Source of the DNA: Chloroflexota bacterium
Lineage (GTDB): Bacteria; Chloroflexota; UBA6077
Direction: 5' to 3'
Assembly: GCA_023380955.1 (NCBI GenBank)
Contig: JAMCTB010000158.1
Span: 1 to 7,362, forward strand
Length of the DNA stretch: 7,362 nt
A program made the translations under genes and the position numbers. Below, piece by piece: positions 1 through 6,349 of this stretch (position 1 is its first letter; every line of letters starts with the position of its first letter). The notes under the pieces were generated by a model, which had not been told where the DNA came from, searched no databases, and saw only the letters and a list, made by a program, of their open reading frames with translations.

Positions 1-1162
1 CAGCAGGATGATGCCCTTCGGCAGCGGCGCGTACCCGAGATCCGCGTTGAACCTCTGCCCCTCATGGATCTCCCACCAGAGGAGTCGGGTCAGCGCCGTC
101 GCCCTCGCCTTGTCGGGGATAATCCCGTAGACCAACTGCCAGGTGAAACCGGCGACTGTGTAGGCCTCCGCTCCCCCGGCGTTGACGATCGATGCCCGCA
201 GATCCGGTGCGATGCGATCGACGACTCCCGCCGCGGCCGCGGTCACCGTCTCGAGGCGCGGCTGAATGAAGTTGCCTCTGCTGTTCTTGACGAGGCCAAC
301 TCCGAGCCCGTTTTGAAGCGCATAGACCAGCTCCACGTAGCCGATGGAGTAGGCGTTCTGCTTGACGGCTTGGGCCACCCCGGGATTGCCCTGTCCACCC
401 AGACCGACCGGCCACCGCACCGAGGTGCCATTACCAACCCTCTGCTCCCAGGCCGGACTCACGTTGGACAGGTAATCCGTCCAAATGAACGTCGTGCCCG
501 ATCCGTCAGCCCTGTGGACGACCACGACGTCCTTGTCGATTCGGGCGAGAGCGGGATTGTCCGCGACCAGCCTGGGATCGTTCCACTTCGTGATCGAACC
601 GAGGTAGATCCCGCTAATGGTTTCGGGCGTGAACTTGAGCTGTTCGGTTACGCCTGGGAGGTTGTAGGTGACCACAACCGCGCCCAGGGCCATCGGGACG
701 TGCAGGATCTTGCCTCCTTTGGCCACCTTGAGCTGCTCGTCCGTCATGGGGCCGTCCGAGGCTCCGAAGTCCACCGTCTGGTCCGAGATGGCCTTGATCC
801 CGCCCCCCCGAACCGATGGCCTGATAGGTTATCTTGACTCCAGTCAATCGCTCGTACTCATCGAACCACCTGGCATACAGCACCGCCGGAAAGGTCGCCC
901 CCGCACCGGTCAGCGTCTTGGCCTCGCCCTCGAGAGGGCCGGTGACCGGGGGAAGGGGGGCGCGTGGGCCGGAGACTGCCGGCAGCGTCGTCGGGGGCGG
1001 CGATGCCGCTCGGGTGGGTGGTGCGGTTCTCCTATCCGCCGGTCCGACAGTGAAAGGCGGCGGTGTAGGGAGACCTGCCGGGGCACAGCCGGGGACAGCC
1101 TCTCCGGCGATCAGCACGGCAAAGGCGAGTAAACTAGAGACGGCGCGAGACCAACGGGACAT
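1..1162 (-). CDS. pstS: Phosphate ABC transporter substrate-binding protein PstS, 3'-partial, with a one-base frameshift
   Basis: PstS is the extracytoplasmic phosphate-binding protein that delivers Pi to the PstCAB permease. The ATG at 1162 is chosen because GGAGGT (1168-1173) lies 5 nt upstream and a signal peptide follows: basic start, hydrophobic residues about 8-20, possible lipobox ending at Cys26 (VPGC, Pro unusual at -2). A Pro/Thr-rich linker spans about 27-80. The mature domain starts at [10 protein letters not shown] (84-93); GSGGG (117-121), GASD (133-136) and RADGSGTTF (217-225) match the family's phosphate-contacting loops. The frame breaks at a run of seven C at 803-809: upstream codons run in one frame, downstream codons in another. 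Removing one base restores an uninterrupted protein to position 1, about 387 codons, where the window cuts off the last residues. The literal unshifted frame stops at 614. Probably cotranscribed with the kinase gene upstream. Identity is very sure; whether the frameshift is real is open. Confidence 0.93.
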
Positions 1163-1229
1163 CTGCCACCTCCTCGACGTGGATGGATGTGCCACCGCAA
1201 CCGCGGAACGAGGGCGGGAAGGCGCTGCA

Positions 1230-3539
1230 TCACGGACCTGGGAGGGCTTGCCCGATCCGAGGCTCTTCACCTGCCGGCTGGATGGCCCCGGGCGTGTTTT
1301 CGTCCAGCATCCGGCGAACCCTGTTCAACAGCGCTTCTGGCTTGAAAGGCTTCTGGAGAAAGGCCATCTCCTCCTGCAGCACGCCGCGCCGCACCATGTC
1401 GTCATCGGTGTAGCCGGACATGTACAGCACCTTCGTCTCCGTTCGGAAGTACCTCAACTGCTCGGCCAACTCTCGCCCGCTCATTCCAGGCATCACCACA
1501 TCGGTGATCACCAGGTGGATCGGCCCCGCATGGGTCTTGCACAGCCGGAGCGCGTCCTCACCCCGCGCCGCCTCCAGCACCTGGTATCCGTTGGATTGGA
1601 GGATCCTGCGGGCCAGGGACCTGACCAACTCCTCGTCCTCGACCAGGAGTATGGTCTCGGAACCGCAGGCGGGGTCTCCAGGGGTGATGCGCGACCCGAC
1701 GGCGACCACGGGCTCATCAATCACCGGCAGATAGATCTTGAAAGTGGTGCCCCAGCCTGGCTCGCTGTACGCACGAATGTGTCCACCGCTTTGCTGGACT
1801 ATCCCGAACACGCTGGCCAAACCCAACCCTGTGCCTTTGCCCTTGGGCTTGGTGGTGAAGAACGGCTCGAAGATGCGCTCCTGGGTCTCGTGGTCCATCC
1901 CGCAGCCCGTGTCGCTGACCGCCAGCATCACGTACGGGCCTGGCTCGACCGCGAAGTGCTTGGTGCTGTAGGAGGCATCCAGGTCGACGTTTGCCGTCTC
2001 CAGGGTGAGCTTGCCACCCTGGGGCATGGCGTCGCGGGCGTTGGTGGCCAGGTTCATGACGACCTGCTCGATCTGCCCTCGGTCGGCCTTCACCCGCCCC
2101 AACCGAGGGTCCAGAACCGTGGCCAGCTCCACGTCCTCACCGATCAGCAACCTCAGCATCGGCTGCATGCCAGCGATGACGGTGTTCAGGTCCATCACCT
2201 CGGGTGCAAGGATCTGGCGGCGGCTGAAGGCGAGAAGCTGCCTGGTGAGCGCCGAACCGCGGTCGCCGGCCTTCGATATCTCCTCCACCATGGCACGCCT
2301 TGGATCGTGATGCTCTAACTGCTGCAAGAGCAGCTCGCTGAAGCCCGTCACCACCGTCAGCAGGTTGTTGAAATCGTGGGCCACGCCGCCGGCCAGGCGG
2401 CCGACGGCCTCCATTTTCTGGGCCTGCCGCAGTTGATCCTCCAGCCGCTTTCGCTCATCAGTCATGCGCCCGGCCGCCGTACGCGCTTCGGCCCGGGCAA
2501 GACCGACGGCGAACAGCAGCAGACTGACGGCCAGCCCGCCCAACAGCACGAGGGTGGGCAGGCTCCTCTGCGAGTTCTCTTCGAAGGGGGGCAGTGTGGA
2601 GAAACGCAGTGTCCAGGGCCGCCCCGCGATGTCCAGCGAGGCAGTCCGAGTGAAGCTGACGGAAGGAGCAAGCGGGTTGGCGGAGCCAGAGAGCTGATCG
2701 TGGCCGAACAGGAGCTGCTCCCTCGATGGCACGGGGCCGTCGAACACCTCGACGGCAATTTGGGGGTGAGCTTCGTCCCCGGGGATCCCCCGAAGCAGGT
2801 CCTCGACACGGAGCTGCGCGTATACGAAACCGATCAGCGCTGTGCGCCGCTGTTCCACAGTTCCCAGCGGCTGCTCGGTCCGGTAGAAGGGAAGGTAGAC
2901 CGCGAAGCGAGCTTGCGCGTTCTCACCCTCGCCCTCGAGCGGGACCACTCTTGCCGTGGCTGCCGGCAGCCCCTTGTCCCGCGCCTGCTCCATCGCTGCC
3001 CGCCGGACCGGGTCGGTAAAGGCGTCGTAGCCATACACTCGGCTGCTTCGCGCGTCGACCGGCTCGAGGAGAAGGACGGGGAAGTACTCCGGGCGATCTC
3101 CGTCCGGCCACAGCGCCAGATTGGGGATGCCCTGGCTCCTGAACTTGGCCAGCTCGAGATCCTTGCCATCGGGCCACAGCCGCTCGCAATAGCCCAGCTC
3201 CTCTATGCCCGGGTAGCGGGTTCCCACCTCGATGCTGTTGACGTAGGAGGCCCATTCAGCGCGGCCAACCAACTGGCTGGCAGTGAGCAGGCCGCGCGCG
3301 CCGCGCAGTACGTCGATGTACTGGTCGAGCCGGTTGCTCACAGCCACCTGAGTGGTCCTTACTGCCTCGTCGAACCTCGCGCGGTCTCTGGCTTCGACAG
3401 CTTGAGAGGCGTAGTGCCAGGCCACGACCGTGAGCAGCAGGTTGAGGAGCAGGAAGAGAAGAGCATCCCGGGCGGGAAGCAGATGATCGCTTGCCCATTG
3501 GCTGGCTCGGCGGGAGCCCGTTGAGAAGCTGAAGTTCAA
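1230..3539 (-). CDS. Membrane hybrid histidine kinase: CHASE sensor, HisKA, HATPase and receiver domain
   Basis: Sensor kinase of 769 residues that should autophosphorylate on His and pass the phosphate to its own receiver. In order: transmembrane segment about 25-43; periplasmic region about 45-325 resembling a CHASE domain; second transmembrane segment about 329-348; HisKA with the His in AHDFNN (His388); ATPase with N-box (N496, N500), DTGCGM (543-548), EPFFTTK (558-564) and GTGLGL (569-574); C-terminal receiver with acidic pair E634/D635, phosphoacceptor D680 in [11 protein letters not shown]708 and K730. All key residues are present. The start is TTG at 3539: AGGGAG (3546-3551) is 6 nt upstream and an in-frame TGA two codons upstream excludes an earlier start. 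There is no output domain, so it must signal through a partner (a phosphotransfer protein or response regulator) not in the window. The 67-nt gap to pstS and the upstream repeat arrays suggest a role in phosphate response, but the CHASE ligand is unknown. It is not a canonical PhoR. Confidence 0.93.
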   Translation of the reverse strand: MNFSFSTGSRRASQWASDHLLPARDALLFLLLNLLLTVVAWHYASQAVEARDRARFDEAVRTTQVAVSNRLDQYIDVLRGARGLLTASQLVGRAEWASYVNSIEVGTRYPGIEELGYCERLWPDGKDLELAKFRSQGIPNLALWPDGDRPEYFPVLLLEPVDARSSRVYGYDAFTDPVRRAAMEQARDKGLPAATARVVPLEGEGENAQARFAVYLPFYRTEQPLGTVEQRRTALIGFVYAQLRVEDLLRGIPGDEAHPQIAVEVFDGPVPSREQLLFGHDQLSGSANPLAPSVSFTRTASLDIAGRPWTLRFSTLPPFEENSQRSLPTLVLLGGLAVSLLLFAVGLARAEARTAAGRMTDERKRLEDQLRQAQKMEAVGRLAGGVAHDFNNLLTVVTGFSELLLQQLEHHDPRRAMVEEISKAGDRGSALTRQLLAFSRRQILAPEVMDLNTVIAGMQPMLRLLIGEDVELATVLDPRLGRVKADRGQIEQVVMNLATNARDAMPQGGKLTLETANVDLDASYSTKHFAVEPGPYVMLAVSDTGCGMDHETQERIFEPFFTTKPKGKGTGLGLASVFGIVQQSGGHIRAYSEPGWGTTFKIYLPVIDEPVVAVGSRITPGDPACGSETILLVEDEELVRSLARRILQSNGYQVLEAARGEDALRLCKTHAGPIHLVITDVVMPGMSGRELAEQLRYFRTETKVLYMSGYTDDDMVRRGVLQEEMAFLQKPFKPEALLNRVRRMLDENTPGAIQPAGEEPRIGQALPGP

Positions 3540-3635
3540 CCGTCACTCCCTGGTGTTCGGGCCGCGTGGATCTCCATAAGCCCGCGATGGTGGCTGAAGG
3601 GGTCAAGATCCCATGGCCGAGGTTAGCCGACTCTC

Positions 3636-3690
3636 ATTAACCGTGGTTCAACAGTTGGTTAACAAGAGGTAAAACAGGGGACAACCTTCC
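3636..3690 (+). promoter_or_regulatory. Array 1: five 11-bp direct repeats, Pho-box-like
   Basis: Five units start exactly 11 bp apart, at 3636, 3647, 3658, 3669 and 3680. Their first seven bases are ATTAACC, TTCAACA, GTTAACA, GTAAAAC and GACAACC; the fourth is the weakest. Direct repeats with 11-bp period and TTAACA/TTAACC-type cores are the known binding pattern of PhoB/PhoP-family regulators, as in Bacillus and cyanobacterial Pho boxes. The array ends 97 bp upstream of the kinase TTG, so it is well placed to control the kinase-pstS transcript, although the core reads in the rightward direction. Binding by a PhoB-like protein is inferred. Confidence 0.6.
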
Positions 3691-3740
3691 ACGGAAACCC
3701 CATCCGTGCCTGGTGCCCGTGACGAAATGGCAACGACGCA

Positions 3741-3806
3741 CTTAACAGGACCTTAAAAGATCGTTCACCGGACTTTAGCCGCTCGTTAAGTGGCTGCTAA
3801 CGCGGC
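3741..3806 (+). promoter_or_regulatory. Array 2: six 11-bp direct repeats, Pho-box-like
   Basis: Six consecutive units start at 3741, 3752, 3763, 3774, 3785 and 3796 with no slip in period. Their cores are CTTAACA, CTTAAAA, GTTCACC, TTTAGCC, GTTAAGT and GCTAACG. Within the unit, T at position 3 is invariant, and T2, A4, A5, G8 and C11 occur in five of six, giving a consensus close to GTTAACCGGAC. The period and core match direct-repeat sites of PhoB/PhoP-type winged-helix regulators; six half-sites would hold three dimers. The orientation is toward the alkaline phosphatase gene, but its start is more than 450 bp away, implying a long leader or an unseen promoter. No convincing -10 follows the array. 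Confidence 0.65.
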
Positions 3807-3866
3807 CGTGCCAGCATGGTCACGCGGCGAACGCACTAGGCAAGTCGCACGAAGAAAGCGGGTCCA

Positions 3867-3911
3867 GGGCGCAGCGCCCCCCGGCGGGCGTGAACGTGCC
3901 ACCGGCACGTT
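3867..3911. repeat. Two perfect inverted repeats in the alkaline phosphatase upstream region
   Basis: GGGCG and CGCCC around a 3-nt centre form one hairpin at 3867-3879. AACGTGCC (3893-3900) and GGCACGTT (3904-3911) form an 8-bp stem with a 3-nt loop. Neither is followed by a T run, so they are not typical intrinsic terminators. They could be leader-RNA structure or an operator. A GGGG/CCCC hairpin follows at 3915-3926. Confidence 0.4.
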
Positions 3912-4057
3912 GACGGGGGTGTCCCCAAGCCTAGCCATCAATGCGGTGATCAGCAGAACCGCGCGTTCCGCCCCCGGCGCGACGCCGATCGGCTGAAGCT
4001 CGAGAGGCTAGCGGGCGCGACCGGGGAGGGCAGGCGCGGACGCCGGAGGGAGGCGGC

Positions 4058-4273
4058 ATGGGAGGCAGAAGCTTCGTCAGTTGGTACCCGTGGCCGAAGG
4101 CGGGTGAGTGGGAGCGGGCCTCGCCCAAGTCAAGCTTCGGAGGGGCGAGTCAGTGTATAAGGGGGAAGGAGGAACGCGCGGAGATCGAGATTGACCGGCA
4201 GATGTACACCCATCGAGAGACCCGATACGAACGCGCCGATGGACGGCGCGGCAGACGAGGAGGCACCAGATGA
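4058..4273 (+). CDS. Possible small ORF overlapping the alkaline phosphatase start
   Basis: A 71-codon frame starts with ATG at 4058, preceded by a purine-rich GGAGGGAGG (4045-4053). It ends in an ATGA overlap with the alkaline phosphatase start at 4270, an arrangement typical of translational coupling. The product is Trp-, Arg- and Glu-rich, becomes very basic at its C-terminus, has no signal peptide or membrane segment, and matches no family I know. Codon third positions look less G/C-biased than in the neighbouring genes, and the phosphatase has its own ribosome site. It may be chance in GC-rich leader sequence. Confidence 0.18.
   Translation: MGGRSFVSWYPWPKAGEWERASPKSSFGGASQCIRGKEERAEIEIDRQMYTHRETRYERADGRRGRRGGTR
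4120..4149. repeat. Inverted repeat, 7-bp stem, in the alkaline phosphatase leader
   Basis: CTCGCCC (4120-4126) and GGGCGAG (4143-4149) are perfect complements around a 16-nt loop that contains a HindIII-type AAGCTT. It lies just upstream of the TATAAG box at 4156 and could be an operator or RNA structure. No function is assigned. Confidence 0.3.
4156..4161 (+). promoter_or_regulatory. Candidate -10 box for the alkaline phosphatase gene
   Basis: TATAAG differs from the sigma-70 -10 consensus at one base and stands out in GC-rich surroundings, 108 nt before the ATG at 4270. The base pairs expected at -35 (4133-4138, AGCTTC) do not resemble TTGACA, so it would need an activator or another sigma factor. 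The repeat arrays are about 350 bp upstream, far for direct PhoB-type activation. Confidence 0.25.
4232..4250 (+). repeat. GC-rich hairpin just upstream of the alkaline phosphatase ribosome site
   Basis: CGCGCCG (4232-4238) and CGGCGCG (4244-4250) form a perfect 7-bp stem with a 5-nt loop. It ends 6 nt before the GAGGAGG ribosome site (4257-4263). Such a 5' hairpin could protect the mRNA or affect initiation; there is no T run for termination. Confidence 0.4.
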
Positions 4274-5166
4274 ACCTACTGACCAAATGGGGTTCGCTCC
4301 TATGTGCGGCGGTCCTTGTTGCGGCAGTCACGATCTCCATGGAACCGTCCACGCCGGCGATGGCCACGAGCAGCGCCTCTCAGCTCCAGGTAGCTTCCAC
4401 GACGGACCTCTCAGACAGCTCCCTTGCGGATGTTGGGAAGGCGAAGTACACCTTTCTGTTCATTGGTGATGGAATGGCATCGGCTCAACGCACGGCCGCC
4501 GAGCTGTACTTGGCCGCGACCAACGGGAACGGCGCACGGCCGGAACTGACCAAGCTCAACATGGACAAGCTCCCGGCCCAGGGAATGAACACCACCTACG
4601 ACCTGACGAGCGTGGTCCCCGACTCCGCCTCCACGGCCACCGCCATTTCTACCGGCTTCAAGACGGCGTCGGGCGTCGTGGGCATGGACCCCACCGGCAC
4701 CCAGAAGTACCCCACCGTAGCAGAGGTCGCGAAGACGAAGGGGCTGAAGGTGGGAATAGTTTCCGCGGTTTCCCTCGACCACGCCACCCCCGCGGCCTTC
4801 TACGCTCACCAACCCAGCCGGAACAACTACAGCACCTTCTTCGACAAGATCCAGCACCAGAAGGCGTCCTACCTCGGCTTCAACCAGAAGCTTCAGCAGT
4901 ACAAGAGGGACCATACGGCTGAGAACGCCAGCTTCGAGGAGGTCCTGCCGCTCATCCAGGACAGCTTCGGGCTCACCGTCTTGCCGGCCGACGATCGAGC
5001 CCAGTTGGAGCAGCGGGCGAAGGAGAAGGATCCCGACGCCATCGGACAACTGGGAATGGCCCTGACCGACCAGGAGGTGACGCTGCTCAAGGAGGCCCTT
5101 GCCGAGAGCATGAAGGATCCCAAGGCCCGGGCCAAGAACGACTACACCTACAGTTTGGACTGGTGA
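4270..5166 (+). CDS. Alkaline phosphatase (PhoA family), internally deleted and C-terminally truncated
   Basis: Secreted phosphomonoesterase fragment of 298 residues. The ATG at 4270 follows GAGGAGG with a 6-nt spacer. Residues 1-32 look like a Sec signal peptide (Lys6, hydrophobic 9-22, cleavage near PAMA). Family landmarks: metal ligand D67 in FIGDGM, catalytic Ser119 in VPDSAS, and DHATPA (170-175), where His171 and Thr173 match E. coli positions 153 and 155. After PSRNNY (182-187) the sequence jumps to STFFDKIQHQK, which in full-length relatives, as I recall them, lies much later, after the metal-binding core. The segment with ligands equivalent to E. coli E322, D327, H331, D369 and H370 is therefore missing, in frame. 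The protein then follows the relatives until about TYSL (293-296), where the usual C-terminal Tyr-Gly-Gly-Tyr and Ser-His-Thr-Gly region is replaced by Asp-Trp-stop. Relatives are roughly 450-550 residues. As read it cannot be an active enzyme. Its position by the Pho-like arrays fits a phosphate-scavenging role for the intact form. Confidence 0.85.
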   Translation: MNLLTKWGSLLCAAVLVAAVTISMEPSTPAMATSSASQLQVASTTDLSDSSLADVGKAKYTFLFIGDGMASAQRTAAELYLAATNGNGARPELTKLNMDKLPAQGMNTTYDLTSVVPDSASTATAISTGFKTASGVVGMDPTGTQKYPTVAEVAKTKGLKVGIVSAVSLDHATPAAFYAHQPSRNNYSTFFDKIQHQKASYLGFNQKLQQYKRDHTAENASFEEVLPLIQDSFGLTVLPADDRAQLEQRAKEKDPDAIGQLGMALTDQEVTLLKEALAESMKDPKARAKNDYTYSLDW

Positions 5167-5280
5167 AAGAGGGGACCCAGACCGTGAAGGTGAAGATCCT
5201 GGATGGCCTCTTCGCCGGCCGGGAGGTCCGGGCCATGAACAACGTGGTGGGAAAGATGGAGATAGACAAGATCTTCGCTC
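5163..5280 (+). pseudogene. YibE/F-like protein, fragment of the extracytoplasmic N-terminal part
   Basis: Starting at a GTG that overlaps the phosphatase stop (GTGA), this frame encodes about 38 residues, including TVKVKILDGLFAGREV and [14 protein letters not shown]. This resembles the YibE part of YibE/F-family membrane proteins, where a soluble strand-rich segment precedes the membrane domain. Its normal N-terminus (signal or anchor helix) is absent because the sequence joins the truncated phosphatase directly. Homology ends at about 5279; reading on in this frame gives unrelated Arg/Gly/His-rich sequence until a TGA at 5769-5771. The family match is by memory and moderately sure. The fragment is not expected to be functional. 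Confidence 0.55.
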
Positions 5281-5874
5281 TACTCCGGCTTCCCTCAACT
5301 GGACCTGACCCGGATCTTCCTGGCGGGGATCTTCATCAGCGCGTCGGGCGCGCTCATGGACCTCGCCATGGACATCTCGGCGGCCGTCCACGAGGTCGTT
5401 CAGAAGAAACCCGGCATCTCGACCGTCGAGGCGATCGGCTCGGGCCTCGCCGTCGGGAGGGCCGTGAGCGGCACCATGGTTACCACCCTCCTCCTGGCGT
5501 ACGCCGGGGGCTACATGGCCATGCTTATGCTGTTCATGGGGCAGGGCATACCGCCCATCGACATGATAAATATCAACTACGTGGCGGCCGAGATCATGAG
5601 GACCATAGTCGGCAGCTTCGGGCTGGTGGCGGTGGCACCGTTCACCGCCGTCGTGGCGGGGCTGATCTACGTCCCGCGAACCGGACGATGGTTCCCGTCG
5701 CACCCCTTCGACACCCGGGCGTACCGCAGCAGCTGGCCGGCCGGCAGCTACGCGTCACACAAGGAGGCTGAGACTCATGGCGCATCAGAAGCTGACGATG
5801 GAGAGGACGAAGAGGATCGCGCTCATTGCCCACGACAACATGAAGAACGACCTTCTGGAATGGGCCGCCTTTAA
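5281..5874 (+). pseudogene. YibE/F-like protein, C-terminal membrane part
   Basis: In a frame shifted from the preceding fragment, the sequence encodes [18 protein letters not shown], then [17 protein letters not shown] and [20 protein letters not shown], ending the conserved part with [18 protein letters not shown]. These are the last membrane helices of YibE/F-type multipass proteins, whose function is not established. Three hydrophobic segments are visible, at about 5314-5380, 5461-5540 and 5580-5664. The first in-frame ATG is 5356, inside the first helix, without a good ribosome site. An in-frame TAG upstream (in GAGATAGAC, about 5261) prevents an earlier start, so the usual early membrane helices are missing. 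The frame runs past the conserved end with a polar, Glu/Asp/His-rich tail and overlaps mgsA by 98 nt, which suggests the tail is not native. Intact relatives are about 370-440 residues. Confidence 0.68.
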
Positions 5875-6247
5875 CAGAGACAGCCTGGCTCGGCACGAGC
5901 TCTACGCGACGGAAACCACCGGAAGGCTGTTGCGGCAGCGACTGGATCTCGAAGTCAAGATGTTCCAGAGTGGACCGCTGGGAGGCGACCAGCAGATCGG
6001 CTCCAGGATCGCCGAGGGCGCCATCGACGTCCTCATCTTCTTCTGGGACCCATTGGAGCCGCAACCTCACGATCCTGACATCAAGGCTCTCCTGCGCATC
6101 GCGGTTGTCTGGAACGTCCCCGTGGCCTGCAACCGCGCCTCCGCCGATTTCGTCATCTCCTCTCCATCGATGTCGGAGGGGTACCAGCGGCTTCTGCCCG
6201 ACTACCGGCGCTATGGGGAACGGCTCGAGACAGCCCAGACGGCCTGA
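5777..6247 (+). CDS. mgsA: Methylglyoxal synthase
   Basis: Cytoplasmic enzyme that converts dihydroxyacetone phosphate to methylglyoxal and inorganic phosphate; the E. coli enzyme is strongly inhibited by phosphate, so the bypass works when Pi is scarce. The 156 residues align with E. coli MgsA (152) almost without offset: AHD (D20), [11 protein letters not shown] with catalytic D71, [14 protein letters not shown] with H98 and D101, and the [10 protein letters not shown] segment. The ATG at 5777 follows AAGGAGG (5761-5767) with a 9-nt spacer. One odd residue: the usual YATGTTG phosphate-binding loop reads YATETTG (Glu46 for Gly), a change that needs at least one base. The gene is complete and sits downstream of the phosphatase/YibE/F remnants on the same strand, possibly in their transcript. 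Next to Pho-like repeats and pstS, a role in phosphate starvation is a reasonable inference. Confidence 0.95.
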   Translation: MAHQKLTMERTKRIALIAHDNMKNDLLEWAAFNRDSLARHELYATETTGRLLRQRLDLEVKMFQSGPLGGDQQIGSRIAEGAIDVLIFFWDPLEPQPHDPDIKALLRIAVVWNVPVACNRASADFVISSPSMSEGYQRLLPDYRRYGERLETAQTA

Positions 6248-6264
6248 GCATGCTGGAGTCTGCC

Positions 6265-6277
6265 CCTCCAAGGGAGG
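6265..6277. repeat. Short hairpin after mgsA
   Basis: CCTCC and GGAGG pair around a 3-nt loop, 18 nt after the mgsA stop. There is no T run, so intrinsic termination is not supported. The 238-nt gap from 6248 to 6485 also contains GGTGG (6350-6354) with CCACC (6363-6367), and otherwise no gene that I can support. Confidence 0.25.
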
Positions 6278-6343
6278 ATCCTGGGGCGGCGGCCGGTAGG
6301 TGTGAAGATGGGGGGAGAGCTGGCCTCCTCCCGTCTCCTGCCT

Positions 6344-6349
6344 GATAAT
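6344..6349 (+). promoter_or_regulatory. Candidate -10 box for the histidine phosphatase gene
   Basis: GATAAT matches the sigma-70 -10 consensus at five of six positions, about 140 nt before the GTG at 6486 and after the mgsA hairpin. No TTGACA-like -35 is found 16-18 bp upstream, so support is weak. Confidence 0.22.

Larger units (their letters stand above)
3540..4269. other. Divergent intergenic region between the kinase/pstS and alkaline phosphatase genes
   Basis: This 730-nt stretch separates leftward and rightward genes and holds no recognisable protein. The left third is less GC-rich and carries two arrays of 11-bp direct repeats (3636-3690 and 3741-3806), listed separately. Between them is a short inverted repeat, CACGG at 3690-3694 with CCGTG at 3704-3708. 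From about 3807 to 4269 the sequence is GC-rich, with several perfect hairpins, a TATAAG box and a weak small reading frame. On the minus strand TTGACC (3606-3601) could be a -35 for the kinase gene, but no good -10 stands at the usual distance. No tRNA, terminator or known riboswitch was recognised. Confidence 0.7.

Noticed and set aside
1163..1229. A terminator between the kinase gene and pstS
   Set aside because: No GC-rich stem with a following T run is present, so cotranscription remains the simpler reading.
614..1270. Starting pstS at the upstream ATG at 1270
   Set aside because: That start would lie inside the kinase C-terminus and precede the signal peptide; the ATG at 1162 has a strong ribosome site and a proper signal sequence.
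834..3524. Long plus-strand frames (834-2318 and 2376-3524) opposite pstS and the kinase
   Set aside because: They are antisense to strongly conserved domains, have no family motifs, and are expected from high GC at third codon positions.
3815..3930. Faint resemblance to a c-di-GMP (GEMM) riboswitch: CACGC, GGCAA, GAAGAAAG and GCGCAGCGCC in loosely similar order
   Set aside because: The conserved GGGCAAACC and CGCAAAGCC core and the paired 3' half are absent, so no riboswitch is called.
3790..3996. 68-codon plus-strand frame starting at GTG 3790
   Set aside because: It starts inside the repeat array, has no ribosome site, is biased to Ala, Arg and Pro, and covers hairpins.
4411..5703. 430-codon minus-strand frame across the phosphatase and YibE/F pieces
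   Set aside because: It mirrors the codon phase of the phosphatase, has low-complexity Gly/Arg/His/Val sequence and lacks any recognisable motif or ribosome site.
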